DNA of 64,000 nucleotides from assembly GCA_029851945.1 (NCBI GenBank), contig JARKUZ010000047.1, forward strand, positions 30,195 to 94,194, read 5' to 3'. This DNA is from Terrisporobacter sp. (GTDB taxonomy: Bacteria > Bacillota_A > Clostridia > Peptostreptococcales > Peptostreptococcaceae). A program made the position numbers and the translations under genes. The notes under the pieces were generated by a model that saw only the letters and a list, made by a program, of their open reading frames with translations, searched no databases and had not been told where the DNA came from. Of this stretch, positions 40,635 through 49,383 are shown piece after piece. Each line of letters opens with the position of its first letter. Position 1 is the stretch's first letter.

Positions 40635-42033
40635 ATTTGATGATATTAAAATTCCAAGCAATATAGATGAAGTAACTAAAAATGCAATTAAGAGAGGTAT
40701 TGATTATAATAAAAGAAGAAAATATAAAGAACTAGGAATAGCATCAATTACAATACTTGCTATAGGAACTGGAATAATTGGAGTGGGCATAATGAATCCT
40801 TCTATAGCTGATTCTATACCTATAATAAAAAACATATTAAATTATTTCTATGATAATAAAGAGTCTTTATATGAGTCAGATAAAAAAGATTTAGAAAAAA
40901 CAGGAGTAGATTTAAATTTAACTGTAGAAGATAAAGGAATAGGGTTTACAATAAACAGTATATCGGTAGATGATAATTATATTACTATCTTCCATACAGT
41001 AAAAACTGATAAGAATATAAAAGAAATAGACAAATCGTATAAAGAAGCATATTTTGCAAATCCTATAGAAAAGCTATATATAGACGGGAAAGATGTAATA
41101 GGAGGAGAAATAATAGAGCAAGAAGCTACATATGTATCTGACAATGAATTAAAAGGTATGAGAAAAATAGATGTAAGCAATATTGAGATACCTAATAATA
41201 CTGAGATTGAGCTAAGAATTGATGAAATATTTGGAACTAAAGGGAATTGGAGTATATTTACTAAGGTAGATAAATCTAGAGCTATTGAAGAAACATATAA
41301 TTATGATATAAATAAAGACTTTATAGTAAATAGTACTTATGACTATGACGGGAAAAAAGTAGACGTAAACCATAATATAAATATAGAAAAAGTAATAATA
41401 TCTCCACTTGCAAATAAAATAGTTATAAATGAAAAGAGCACTAAAACTTTTGATGATTGGAGTCCTATGTTAGGAAATTCATTTGCGTTATTTGATCAAG
41501 ATGGAAAATCATTGGATGTAGTAGATAAAGGAGGTAGTGGACCGAACCCAGAAACTGGGATAGCAACTAACTCATATGAATTTTTAAAGGCAGATAAAAA
41601 TACAAAATCATTGACATTAGTTCCTATATCATATGATGAAACAATAGAAAATTACGATTTAGAACCACAAAGTATAGATAAATTACCAATAGTATTTGAA
41701 ACTAGTGAACATGGAAAACTAATTGTAGAAGATATCCAGATTACAGATAAAGAAATAAGATATACTTACTATAAAGATGGTGTAGAACCACGTTATGCTC
41801 AATTGTGGTTCTTTGATAAAGATGGAAAAGAATTAAATATAAGTAGCACTATAAAAGAATCAATAGATAGAAGAACAGGTAGATACACAACAATACTGGA
41901 CCTTGAAGGACACGATAATAATTTAGATGATATAAGAAATATAAGCAAAGTATCTACTTTTACACAAAATTCTATGAGACTATTATACGATAAGCAAATA
42001 AAAATAGATTTAGAAAAAGATAATAATAAATAG
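40627..42033 (+). CDS. DUF4179-type membrane anti-sigma factor
   Basis: A 468-residue single-pass membrane protein. A cytoplasmic N-terminus of about 38 residues (with IDEVTKNAIKRGIDYNKRRK) would bind the sigma factor. One transmembrane segment lies at about 39-58, and a large extracellular part follows, with a DUF4179-like domain just outside the membrane. Co-translation with the ECF sigma gene (8-base overlap) supports the role. The extracellular signal and the inactivation mechanism are unknown. Confidence 0.85.
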   Translation: MSKFDDIKIPSNIDEVTKNAIKRGIDYNKRRKYKELGIASITILAIGTGIIGVGIMNPSIADSIPIIKNILNYFYDNKESLYESDKKDLEKTGVDLNLTVEDKGIGFTINSISVDDNYITIFHTVKTDKNIKEIDKSYKEAYFANPIEKLYIDGKDVIGGEIIEQEATYVSDNELKGMRKIDVSNIEIPNNTEIELRIDEIFGTKGNWSIFTKVDKSRAIEETYNYDINKDFIVNSTYDYDGKKVDVNHNINIEKVIISPLANKIVINEKSTKTFDDWSPMLGNSFALFDQDGKSLDVVDKGGSGPNPETGIATNSYEFLKADKNTKSLTLVPISYDETIENYDLEPQSIDKLPIVFETSEHGKLIVEDIQITDKEIRYTYYKDGVEPRYAQLWFFDKDGKELNISSTIKESIDRRTGRYTTILDLEGHDNNLDDIRNISKVSTFTQNSMRLLYDKQIKIDLEKDNNK

Positions 42034-42039
42034 AAATAT

Positions 42040-42076
42040 AAAGGCTACTTTATAAAAATGAGTAGCTTTTATTTTT
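42040..42076 (+). terminator. Terminator of sigma/anti-sigma operon
   Basis: AAAGGCTACT / AGTAGCTTTT with following ATTTTT. Confidence 0.8.
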
Positions 42077-42103
42077 CTATGTAAGATTAACTAAATAATT
42101 TAA

Positions 42104-42409
42104 ACTCCAGCTATTATATTAATATCTAAACAAAGTAGAAGAATGGTAGAGATGAAATCTCAATTTGCAGGAATGCACTTTGGTATGGATTTTGAAGAAG
42201 AGAAAACATTAGTTATAAACAATAATAGTTCTATAATCAAAAATCTTATTACATTAAAAGATAATGAAAATAAGAAAAAACAAGTAGAGTTAATTTGTAA
42301 TCAGATAGTAGATATAGCACTATTGTCTAATAAAGAATTAAGTCCAAGTGAATTAGATGAATTTATAAAAAGAAATAATAAATTAATGGAACATTTAATA
42401 TTTATATAG
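42104..42409 (+). pseudogene. htpG: Remnant of htpG (Hsp90) C-terminal end
   Basis: About 102 codons resembling the C-terminal dimerisation domain of HtpG. TPAIILISKQSRRM (42104-42145) and then FGMDFEEEKTLVINNNS match the clostridial HtpG pattern, and the end fits the ICEQIYDLAML...FIKRSNKL consensus. The similarity begins before any start codon, right after an in-frame TAA at 42101, and no N-terminal ATPase domain remains; the sigma/anti-sigma operon terminator lies immediately upstream. An ATG at 42143 could still give an 88-residue peptide but lacks a good ribosome binding site. Recognition is from memory of the family. Confidence 0.65.
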
Positions 42410-42414
42410 AATAT

Positions 42415-42455
42415 AAAAAATCGTAGAGAACATAAAAATCTCTATGATTTTTTAT
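42415..42455 (+). terminator. Terminator behind htpG remnant
   Basis: AAAAAATCGTAGAGA / TCTCTATGATTTTTT; it is probably the former htpG terminator. Confidence 0.88.
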
Positions 42456-42552
42456 TTTAAATTTGTAAAACCATATATAAATATCATGTTAATATTAGTA
42501 AAAAATAAAATTATTACAGTTTGAAAACATTCTATCAATCTGCATAATAAGG

Positions 42553-42639
42553 TGCTATAATATGCAAAGGAAACTGAAAATTAAATAATGTTCAAGCTAT
42601 AGAAATAGACTATAAATAGCCTTATCTGTAGCTATTTAT
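42553..42639 (+). promoter_or_regulatory. Promoter and leader hairpin of MATE gene
   Basis: An extended -10 (TGCTATAAT, 42553-42561) without a clear -35 starts a leader that contains ATAAATAGC (42612-42620) and GCTATTTAT (42631-42639), a perfect 9-bp stem with a 10-nt loop, just before AAGGGGG. Confidence 0.45.
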
Positions 42640-42670
42640 GGTGAAATTAAAGGGGGATAAAAATAAGGAG

Positions 42671-44041
42671 ATGAAAATAGAACAAGTTCTAAACGTGCCA
42701 ATACATAAAGTATGGGCAAAGTTTGTAATTGCATCAGTTATTGGTGTTGTACTAAATACTATTTATACTATGGTAGATGGTATATTTGTAGGTCAGGGAG
42801 TGGGAGAGGTAGGTCTTGCAAGCGTTAATATAGTTTGGCCAGCTGTAACTGTTATAGTTGGAACAGGCCTTATGATAGGGATTGGGTCAAGTAGCATAAT
42901 TGCTATACATATTGGAAAACAAGATAAAGAAAGTGCTCAAAAGTGTTTAGGAACATCTGTAACATCTATAGTACTAATAGGCGCAATAATTATGATTTTA
43001 GGGTTTATGTTTAGAGAGCCTATACTTAAGATGTTAGGGGCAGAAAAAGATACTATAGAAAATGCAAGAGAATATTATAGTGTAATTTACTTAATAACCA
43101 TACCATATTTGTTTTCAACAGCACTAAATCCAATAGTAAGAGCAGATGGTAGACCCCAGCTATCAATGATGATGATAGGAATAGGTGCTATTTGTAATAT
43201 CATATTAGACTGGGTATTTGTTATGAAACTTGGATATGGGGTTAAGGGTGCCGCTATGGCAACTAGTGCTAGTATATTTATATCAACCGTTGTATCACTA
43301 TACTACTTTGTAAAAGGGAACGCTAATATAAAGATTAAGAAAGAGTATTTAAAAATAGATGTAAGTATATTAAAAGAAATACTTAAAATAGGATTTGTAA
43401 GTTTTGCAATACAGTTATCATACGGAATAATATTATTTGTTCAAAATAAAACAATGTACTTATATGGAACTACGGTAGATGTTGCTATATATACAGTTGC
43501 AACTTATATTAATTGTTTCTTAGTTAATACTTGCATGGGTATATCTCAAGGACTACAACCTCTTATAGGATATCATTATGGAGCGAACAAAATAAAGAGA
43601 ATGAGACAATTATTATATATAACTATTGGTGTATGTGCAATAGGTGGAACATTAGTATACACAGGAATTAATTCATTTGGAAGAGAACTTATACAAATAT
43701 TTGGAATAGGTAGGGAAAATATAGAATTTGCATATAACGAAATATTAATATATTGTTTAGGAAGCCCTATCATAGGTGTCATATTTGCAATGAGTGGATA
43801 TTATCAAGCCATAGGAAAAAATATATATGCTAACATATTGTCAGTAGGAAGGGGATTTTTGTTTCAGTTTGTATTAACAATGATTTTACCTCCAATAATA
43901 GGTGTTAGAGGAGTTTTCTTATCACTACCTTTAGCTGAACTAATTACGTTAACTATACTATGTATGATTTTAACAATTGAGAAATATAAAAAGCACAAGT
44001 CATCTAATGGTCAAAATTCTAGTTTAGAACAAATAATGTAA
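42671..44041 (+). CDS. MATE-family multidrug efflux transporter
   Basis: A 456-residue membrane protein with twelve hydrophobic segments in two repeats. Both halves show MATE signatures: TIYTMVDGIFVGQGVGEVGLA in the first and the IVRADGRPQLSMM / ISQGLQPLIGYHYGA pattern. Members export cationic drugs or dyes with Na+ or H+. Start choice is uncertain: ATG at 42638 lies in a hairpin arm with no ribosome site; ATG at 42671 follows GGGGG and GGAG at non-ideal spacing. Confidence 0.9.
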   Translation: MKIEQVLNVPIHKVWAKFVIASVIGVVLNTIYTMVDGIFVGQGVGEVGLASVNIVWPAVTVIVGTGLMIGIGSSSIIAIHIGKQDKESAQKCLGTSVTSIVLIGAIIMILGFMFREPILKMLGAEKDTIENAREYYSVIYLITIPYLFSTALNPIVRADGRPQLSMMMIGIGAICNIILDWVFVMKLGYGVKGAAMATSASIFISTVVSLYYFVKGNANIKIKKEYLKIDVSILKEILKIGFVSFAIQLSYGIILFVQNKTMYLYGTTVDVAIYTVATYINCFLVNTCMGISQGLQPLIGYHYGANKIKRMRQLLYITIGVCAIGGTLVYTGINSFGRELIQIFGIGRENIEFAYNEILIYCLGSPIIGVIFAMSGYYQAIGKNIYANILSVGRGFLFQFVLTMILPPIIGVRGVFLSLPLAELITLTILCMILTIEKYKKHKSSNGQNSSLEQIM

Positions 44042-44102
44042 TTGTAGTAAATATAGTTGAATATATAAAAGAATATTGATTGACAGATACTAATGTTAAA
44101 AT

Positions 44103-44134
44103 ATAAAAAAGGAGAGTTTCACTCTCCTTTTTTA
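44103..44134. terminator. Bidirectional terminator between MATE and L25 genes
   Basis: ATAAAAAAGGAGAG / CTCTCCTTTTTTAT; T runs on both strands. Confidence 0.9.
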
Positions 44135-44138
44135 TATT

Positions 44139-44414
44139 TTATTTTGCTTCTTTAAAGTCTATATGTAAGAATAGATCTTTCACACTATCTATCTGAACAT
44201 CTGTAATAATACATTTGTATACTTGATTATTTAGATTTAGTTGAATACAACCATTATGATTTTTAGAATCTATTAATCTAGTGAAATCTGTTTTGTATAC
44301 TGAAATAGGTATGCTTTTATCTAATTTATTTCCATATATAACACCTGGAATATACCCTTTACTTCTTATAGATTTAGTTTTTTCATTTAAATCTCTATCA
44401 AATACATTTAACAT
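44139..44414 (-). CDS. rplY: Short ribosomal protein L25-like (bL25)
   Basis: A 91-residue protein matching the 5S rRNA-binding L25 domain: KTKSIRSKGYIPGVIYGN contains the conserved RxxGxIPGVIYG motif. It lacks the C-terminal Ctc/TL5 domain found in Bacillus Ctc and equals the E. coli L25 length. TAAGGAGGAT precedes the ATG. It is monocistronic; a stress-response role as in Ctc is possible. Confidence 0.85.
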   Translation of the reverse strand: MLNVFDRDLNEKTKSIRSKGYIPGVIYGNKLDKSIPISVYKTDFTRLIDSKNHNGCIQLNLNNQVYKCIITDVQIDSVKDLFLHIDFKEAK

Positions 44415-44559
44415 AATATCCTCCTTATATCGATAATAATCTTAGGCTTGTTTACCTTTAATTAATACTATTAAGGATACAAAATTTTTATTCATAAAAT
44501 TTAGTATAAAAACAATTAAGAATACCCATTTTTAGATAAGCGATAAAGAGATAACATGT

Positions 44560-44588
44560 TTGACCTAAAGGGAGTTAGGAAATATATA
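44560..44588 (+). promoter_or_regulatory. Promoter of GGDEF/HD-GYP gene
   Basis: TTGACC, 17-bp spacer, TATATA; gives a leader of about 100 bases. Confidence 0.5.
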
Positions 44589-44694
44589 AAATGTAAAATA
44601 TTTTTATGATCTAATATATTTAATATATGTGGAAATATAAAAATCATTATTTTATAATATTATTTAGGTAGTAATAAACAGGGGGAGAGGGTTA

Positions 44695-46497
44695 ATGTTA
44701 TTTAAAACCGAGAAAGAAGATACACAAACTAGTAATAATATAATAATGGATAATATACCATTTCCAATATGGATAAAAAATTTAGATGGGAAATTAATTG
44801 CCGTGAACAAGGCATTTAAACATATATACAACTTTAAAAATAATGAAGATATAAGTGTAATAAATAACAAATGCTTAGAATGTAGCAATAATTATATATG
44901 TAATGAAGACTTTAAGTCTGTAATTATAACTAAAAAGCCTAAAAATTTTGAAGTGTGTATAAATGGTAAATTTAGACAGTGTTATGTTACTCCTTATATA
45001 AATGAATACGAAGAAATGATAGGCGTAATTGGTATATTAATAGATATAACACCTTTAAAGGAAGAGCAAAGTAAATTAGAAGAGAGAGAAAATATATTAA
45101 GAACAATAATAGATACATTGCCACAATACATTTTCTATAAAGATAGAGACAGTAAATATATAGGGTATAATAAAAAATGGAAAGAACATTATGATGCATT
45201 AGGAATAGAAAGCATGATAGGGAAGAATGATATTGAAACCCAAACTGTATCTGAAGAAGTAGCTAGAGGATTTATGGAAGAAGATAAAGCAATAATAGAA
45301 AGTAAAAAAATGAAAGTTATTGAGCGAAGAATCAAATGTCCTGATGGGAGAGAAAGAATAGAAGAAACTATAAAAGTACCAGTTATAGATGAACAAGATC
45401 AAGTATGGGGAATAGTAGGTATATCTAGTGATGTTACTGAAAAAATAGAACTTAAAGAAAAACTAATGAAACTTAGCTTTACAGATAGCTTAACCGGGGT
45501 ATACAATAGAGCTTGTTTTGAAGAGAAAAAAGAAGAATTAAATAATATTGAGCATCTTCCTATAGGAGTTATAATGGGAGATGTTAATGGTCTAAAAGTT
45601 ATAAATGATACATTTGGTCATCTTGAAGGAGACAGATTATTAAAGGAAATGGCGAAGATATTAAAAAGTGTAACTAGAGAGGAAGACTTCATATTTAGGT
45701 GGGGTGGCGATGAATTTGTTATACTTATGCCAAATTGTGATGAACAAAAATGTGAAGAAGCAATATCTAAAATAATTGACGAATGTGAAAAATGTGACTT
45801 TAATCTTATTGATATGAGTATTTCTTTAGGATCATCTATAAAAAATTGTTTAGGTGAAGATATTTATACAAATCTCCAAGAAGCAGAAGAAAAGTTATAT
45901 AGACAAAAGTTTTTAAATTCTAAAAGCGTAAGAAGCTCCATAATATTTTCATTAAATAAATCCCTTCAAGAAAAAAAATTAGAAACCGAACAACATACTC
46001 AAAGGCTAACAAATTATGCGATTAAAATAGGAAAAAGGCTAGGATTTACAACTGCTCAATTAGATGAATTAGAGCTAGTAACAAAGTTACATGATATAGG
46101 AAAAATAGGGATTAGTGAAGAGATACTCTTAAAAAAAGGAAAATTAACTGAAGAAGAATTTAATATAATGAAATCTCACACAGAAAAAGGGTACAGAATA
46201 CTTCAAACATCAAGTGAATTATCACATGTTGCTATAGGTATTCTCGCACATCACGAAAGATATGATGGTAAAGGGTATCCATTGGGCCTTAAAGGAGAAG
46301 AAATTCCTATTATGGCTAGGATAGTAAATATAGTGGACTCCTATGATGCTATGACTAGTGATAGAGGATATAATATAGTAAAAAATAAAGAAGATGCTAT
46401 AAAAGAAATGATGCATTGTAGAGGTACTCAATTTGACCCTAAGATTACAGATATATTTATAGATATAATAAGTAAAGAAAAATCTAGTAATACATAA
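44695..46497 (+). CDS. PAS-PAS-GGDEF-HD-GYP cyclic-di-GMP signalling protein
   Basis: A 600-residue soluble protein. PAS 1 (about 15-120) contains five nearby cysteines (C60, C63, C69, C88, C96). PAS 2 (about 135-250) is followed by GGDEF (about 260-390) with the active-site GGDEF at 337-341 and an RxxD inhibitory site (REED 328-331) exactly five residues before it. A C-terminal HD-GYP domain has HDIGKIG (466-472), HHERYDGKGYP (519-529). Both catalytic sites look intact, so it may make and degrade c-di-GMP in response to a PAS-sensed signal. No membrane segment. AGGGGGAGAGGG precedes the ATG. Confidence 0.93.
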   Translation: MLFKTEKEDTQTSNNIIMDNIPFPIWIKNLDGKLIAVNKAFKHIYNFKNNEDISVINNKCLECSNNYICNEDFKSVIITKKPKNFEVCINGKFRQCYVTPYINEYEEMIGVIGILIDITPLKEEQSKLEERENILRTIIDTLPQYIFYKDRDSKYIGYNKKWKEHYDALGIESMIGKNDIETQTVSEEVARGFMEEDKAIIESKKMKVIERRIKCPDGRERIEETIKVPVIDEQDQVWGIVGISSDVTEKIELKEKLMKLSFTDSLTGVYNRACFEEKKEELNNIEHLPIGVIMGDVNGLKVINDTFGHLEGDRLLKEMAKILKSVTREEDFIFRWGGDEFVILMPNCDEQKCEEAISKIIDECEKCDFNLIDMSISLGSSIKNCLGEDIYTNLQEAEEKLYRQKFLNSKSVRSSIIFSLNKSLQEKKLETEQHTQRLTNYAIKIGKRLGFTTAQLDELELVTKLHDIGKIGISEEILLKKGKLTEEEFNIMKSHTEKGYRILQTSSELSHVAIGILAHHERYDGKGYPLGLKGEEIPIMARIVNIVDSYDAMTSDRGYNIVKNKEDAIKEMMHCRGTQFDPKITDIFIDIISKEKSSNT

Positions 46498-46551
46498 AGT
46501 CTAAGATATATATACTTTAATTAAGGTTAATATGTCTTGGAGGAGTATAAA

Positions 46552-46815
46552 ATGAGAATGTATACAAGAAGAAAAGGACACAAAAAAGGTACAGAAAGTA
46601 GCGTACCAAATGTATTTGCATTTACAGTAATCAGGAACTTTTTAACAGATAAGAGTTATAAGGATATGAGAAAAGAGTATTTTATAAATAACTTAAATAG
46701 CGATCAAGTAAATCAAGTCATGAAGGATATAAAGTGGTTATTTAAGGAGTATAAAGGGCTAGATGTAGTTACAATTGAAAGCACTTGTGGTGATACAAAT
46801 AAATTTATATTATAA
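46552..46815 (+). CDS. Small conserved-looking protein, unknown function
   Basis: An 87-residue basic protein. The N-terminus is Arg/Lys-rich (MYTRRKGHKKG), and the rest is predicted mixed alpha/beta with a DQVNQVMKDIKWLFKEYKG helix. TTGGAGGAG precedes the ATG at 46552. I do not recognise a family. It is probably a real gene given its strong ribosome site and following terminator. Confidence 0.65.
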   Translation: MRMYTRRKGHKKGTESSVPNVFAFTVIRNFLTDKSYKDMRKEYFINNLNSDQVNQVMKDIKWLFKEYKGLDVVTIESTCGDTNKFIL

Positions 46816-46853
46816 GTATTTAGATACAAATATTATCAAATAATAATCTAAAG

Positions 46854-46886
46854 TAAGCTAGTAGATAATTTCTGCTAGCTTATTTT
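46854..46886 (+). terminator. Terminator
   Basis: TAAGCTAGTAGA / TCTGCTAGCTTA followed by TTTT. Confidence 0.75.
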
Positions 46887-46941
46887 AAAATATACAAAAA
46901 AGGTTTATTATATAAGATATAAATATATAGGAGATAATATA

Positions 46942-47439
46942 ATGATTGTTGGAGTTATATCAGATACACATGGACTTTTGAGAAAAGAAGTGTTAGCTAA
47001 CTTAAAAGATTGCAATCTTATAATTCATGCAGGTGATATAGGAAATATAAAATTACTTAAAGATTTAGAAAGTATAGCTAGAGTAAAGGCAGTAAGAGGT
47101 AATTGCGATAAAGATATAGAAAGTTTGGATATCAAGAAAAAAGAAATATTAAATGTATTAGGTAAAAAAATATATTTAATACATAATATAAAAGATAAAG
47201 ATATAGACTTAAAGAATCAGGATTTTGATATCATTATATATGGGCACTCCCATAAATTATCTATAACTAAAGAAAGAAATACAATATATATAAACCCAGG
47301 GTCAGTAGGGCCAAAAAGGTTTAAACTTCCTACTACTATGGTGAAATTATATATAGACTTTAATGAAGAAGTTATAAATAAAATAGATAATGAATTAATA
47401 AAATTTGAAGATATATATGTAGAGATTATAAATATCTAA
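46942..47439 (+). CDS. YfcE/MJ0936-type metallophosphoesterase
   Basis: A 165-residue calcineurin-like phosphoesterase. All metal-binding motifs are present: GVISDTHG, HAGDIG, RGNCD and IYGHSH, with INPGSVGPKR near the end, typical of the YfcE branch, which hydrolyses phosphodiesters in vitro with Mn2+. The physiological substrate is unknown. It lies 35 bases upstream of the Cys-tail gene cluster and may be co-transcribed with it. Confidence 0.92.
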   Translation: MIVGVISDTHGLLRKEVLANLKDCNLIIHAGDIGNIKLLKDLESIARVKAVRGNCDKDIESLDIKKKEILNVLGKKIYLIHNIKDKDIDLKNQDFDIIIYGHSHKLSITKERNTIYINPGSVGPKRFKLPTTMVKLYIDFNEEVINKIDNELIKFEDIYVEIINI

Positions 47440-47474
47440 AAATAGATAAAAAAATTACTAGATAGGATAAAAAT

Positions 47475-48314
47475 ATGTTTGGTTATGTAAAAGTTAATAA
47501 AATGGACCTAACATTTAGAGAATATGAACATTACAGAGGATATTACTGTGGGTTATGCAAATATCTAAAAGATAATCATGGAGAAATATCAAGGTTATCT
47601 CTAAATTATGATATAACATTTTTAATATTGGTATTAACTTCAGTTTATAGACCCAAATCTTCAGTTATAGAAGAAGGATGTATAGTAAATCCATTTAAAA
47701 AGAAAAAGAAAATAACAAATGAAATTACAGAATATGCAGCAAGCATGAATGTACTTTTGACATATTATAAATTAGAAGATAATTTAAGAGATGATAATGG
47801 AATAAAAGATAAACTAGCATATAGTATATATAAGAAAAAGCTTAAATTAGCTTATGAAAAGTATCCTAAAAAAGCAGATACAATAAAAGCTCAGCTAGAC
47901 AACTTATATAAATTAGAAAAAGAAAATAATACTAATATAGATATGGTATCTAATACTTTTGGAAATCTTATGGCTGAGATTTTTGCATATAAAGAAGATG
48001 AGTTTGAGTATGATTTAAGAAGAATTGGATTTAATGTAGGCAAATATATATATATACTTGATGCCTATGAAGATTTAGAAAAAGATTATAAAAAAGGTAG
48101 ATATAATCCATTTATAGAATATATAAATAAAAAAGATGAACTAAAAATAAGAGTAGATAAGCTTATAAGCTTGTCTTTAGGAATGTTATCTAATAGTATA
48201 GATAATTTGGATATAAAGATAAATAGAGGAATAATAGAAAATATAGTGTATTCAGGAGTATACCTTAGATATCAAAATATATTAGAAAAAGGGTGTGAAG
48301 TAAATGTACAGTAA
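47475..48314 (+). CDS. DUF5685-like protein (Cys-tail cluster, gene 1)
   Basis: A 279-residue protein, largely helical, without signal peptide. It opens MFGYVKVNKMDLTFREYEHY followed by RGYYCGLCKYL with a CxxC pair, and has an acidic-helix motif ILDAYEDLEKDYKKGRYNPF near residue 195 that resembles metal or prenyl-diphosphate binding helices (DxxxD). I associate the pattern with the uncharacterised DUF5685 family, from memory. It overlaps the next gene by 11 bases, so the two are likely translated together. Confidence 0.75.
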   Translation: MFGYVKVNKMDLTFREYEHYRGYYCGLCKYLKDNHGEISRLSLNYDITFLILVLTSVYRPKSSVIEEGCIVNPFKKKKKITNEITEYAASMNVLLTYYKLEDNLRDDNGIKDKLAYSIYKKKLKLAYEKYPKKADTIKAQLDNLYKLEKENNTNIDMVSNTFGNLMAEIFAYKEDEFEYDLRRIGFNVGKYIYILDAYEDLEKDYKKGRYNPFIEYINKKDELKIRVDKLISLSLGMLSNSIDNLDIKINRGIIENIVYSGVYLRYQNILEKGCEVNVQ

Positions 48315-48747
48315 TACTTATAATAATGAAATGTTTAGTCCTATAATTAAACTAATGAATAACAAAGATTTTGAAAAGGCATATGAGCTATTAAATAAAA
48401 TGAAAGATAGATGTGCAAATTGGTATTATCTAAATGGAGTATCTGCTATGAATATAGGATACTATGAAGAAGGTGAAGAATGTATAAAAAAAGCTAATAC
48501 AATAGAACCTGGTAATCCTGAATATGAAAAAGCTTTAAAACAATATAATTTCTATAGAGATGATTATAGAGATAGATCATATAGATATAATAGAAGAAGA
48601 CGTTCGGATTTAGACGGATGTTGTTGCTGTTGTTGTGATGACTGTTGTTGCTGTTGTGGAGATGATTGTTGCGAAGATTGTATGAAGCTATGGTGTTTAG
48701 ATTCTTGTTGTGAATGCTGTGGTGGTGATTTAGTAGATTGCTTCTAA
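48304..48747 (+). CDS. TPR-like protein with extremely Cys-rich tail (gene 2)
   Basis: A 147-residue protein. Residues 1-85 look like one or two tetratricopeptide-type helical pairs (FEKAYELLNKMKDRCANWYY; YYEEGEECIKKANTIEPGNP). An Arg/Tyr-rich linker (RYNRRRRSDLD) follows, and then a tail of about 42 residues with 20 cysteines, including runs of six and five. The end MKLWCLDSCCECCGGDLVDC resembles, as I recall, a C-terminal motif of some clostridial J-domain proteins. A metal-binding or membrane-surface role is inference. No signal peptide. Confidence 0.8.
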   Translation: MYSNTYNNEMFSPIIKLMNNKDFEKAYELLNKMKDRCANWYYLNGVSAMNIGYYEEGEECIKKANTIEPGNPEYEKALKQYNFYRDDYRDRSYRYNRRRRSDLDGCCCCCCDDCCCCCGDDCCEDCMKLWCLDSCCECCGGDLVDCF

Positions 48748-48756
48748 GGTATTAAC

Positions 48757-49248
48757 ATGAGTAAAAAAATAGCTTTAGGAGGAGTCTTATTAGCAATAAA
48801 CATAATTATATTAATGCTTATAAACATAATACCTATAAATACATTATTTTTAATGGGGATTGCCTCACTAGTAATCTCTATAGTTATAATGGAATTTGGT
48901 CCTAAGATGGGAGTTGCCTTTTATTTAGGAGTGTTTATACTAAGCTTTTTTGTTATGGCTAATAAGTTTCAATGGATTTTATATATATTTACTTTTGGAG
49001 TGTATGGATTATTCAAATATATAATAGAACAAGATAGATCAATATACATTGAATATATATTAAAATTAGTATTTGCCAATATTACAATAGGCATAGTATG
49101 TTTTATGATAAAAGCATTTATATATATACCTATAAATATTTTTACAATAATATTTTTTGAAGTTGCATTTTTAGTATATGACCATATTTATAGTTTATTT
49201 ATAGAATATTACAATAATAAGCTTAAAGAAATATTAAAAAAAATATAA
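48757..49248 (+). CDS. Multi-span membrane protein (gene 3)
   Basis: A 163-residue protein with about five hydrophobic segments (roughly 5-25, 29-46, 51-70, 73-90 and 105-140) and a basic C-terminus (KLKEILKKI). I do not recognise the family. It follows the Cys-tail gene by nine bases with only a weak ribosome site (TAAGGTATTA), so it is likely part of the same operon and perhaps a membrane partner. A terminator follows. Confidence 0.75.
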   Translation: MSKKIALGGVLLAINIIILMLINIIPINTLFLMGIASLVISIVIMEFGPKMGVAFYLGVFILSFFVMANKFQWILYIFTFGVYGLFKYIIEQDRSIYIEYILKLVFANITIGIVCFMIKAFIYIPINIFTIIFFEVAFLVYDHIYSLFIEYYNNKLKEILKKI

Positions 49249-49256
49249 ATATATAA

Positions 49257-49305
49257 AAAGGAGCATCTTAGGATGAATATATCAATCTAAAGGTGCTCTT
49301 TCTTT
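49257..49305 (+). terminator. Terminator of Cys-tail cluster
   Basis: GAGCATCTTAG / CTAAAGGTGCTC stem with a TTTCTTTT tail. Confidence 0.75.
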
Positions 49306-49383
49306 TATATAAATATATTTTTATAAATTCTATTGTAGAAATTTATAGTGAATATTTCATAGAATAGAATTAATTAGTCTATA

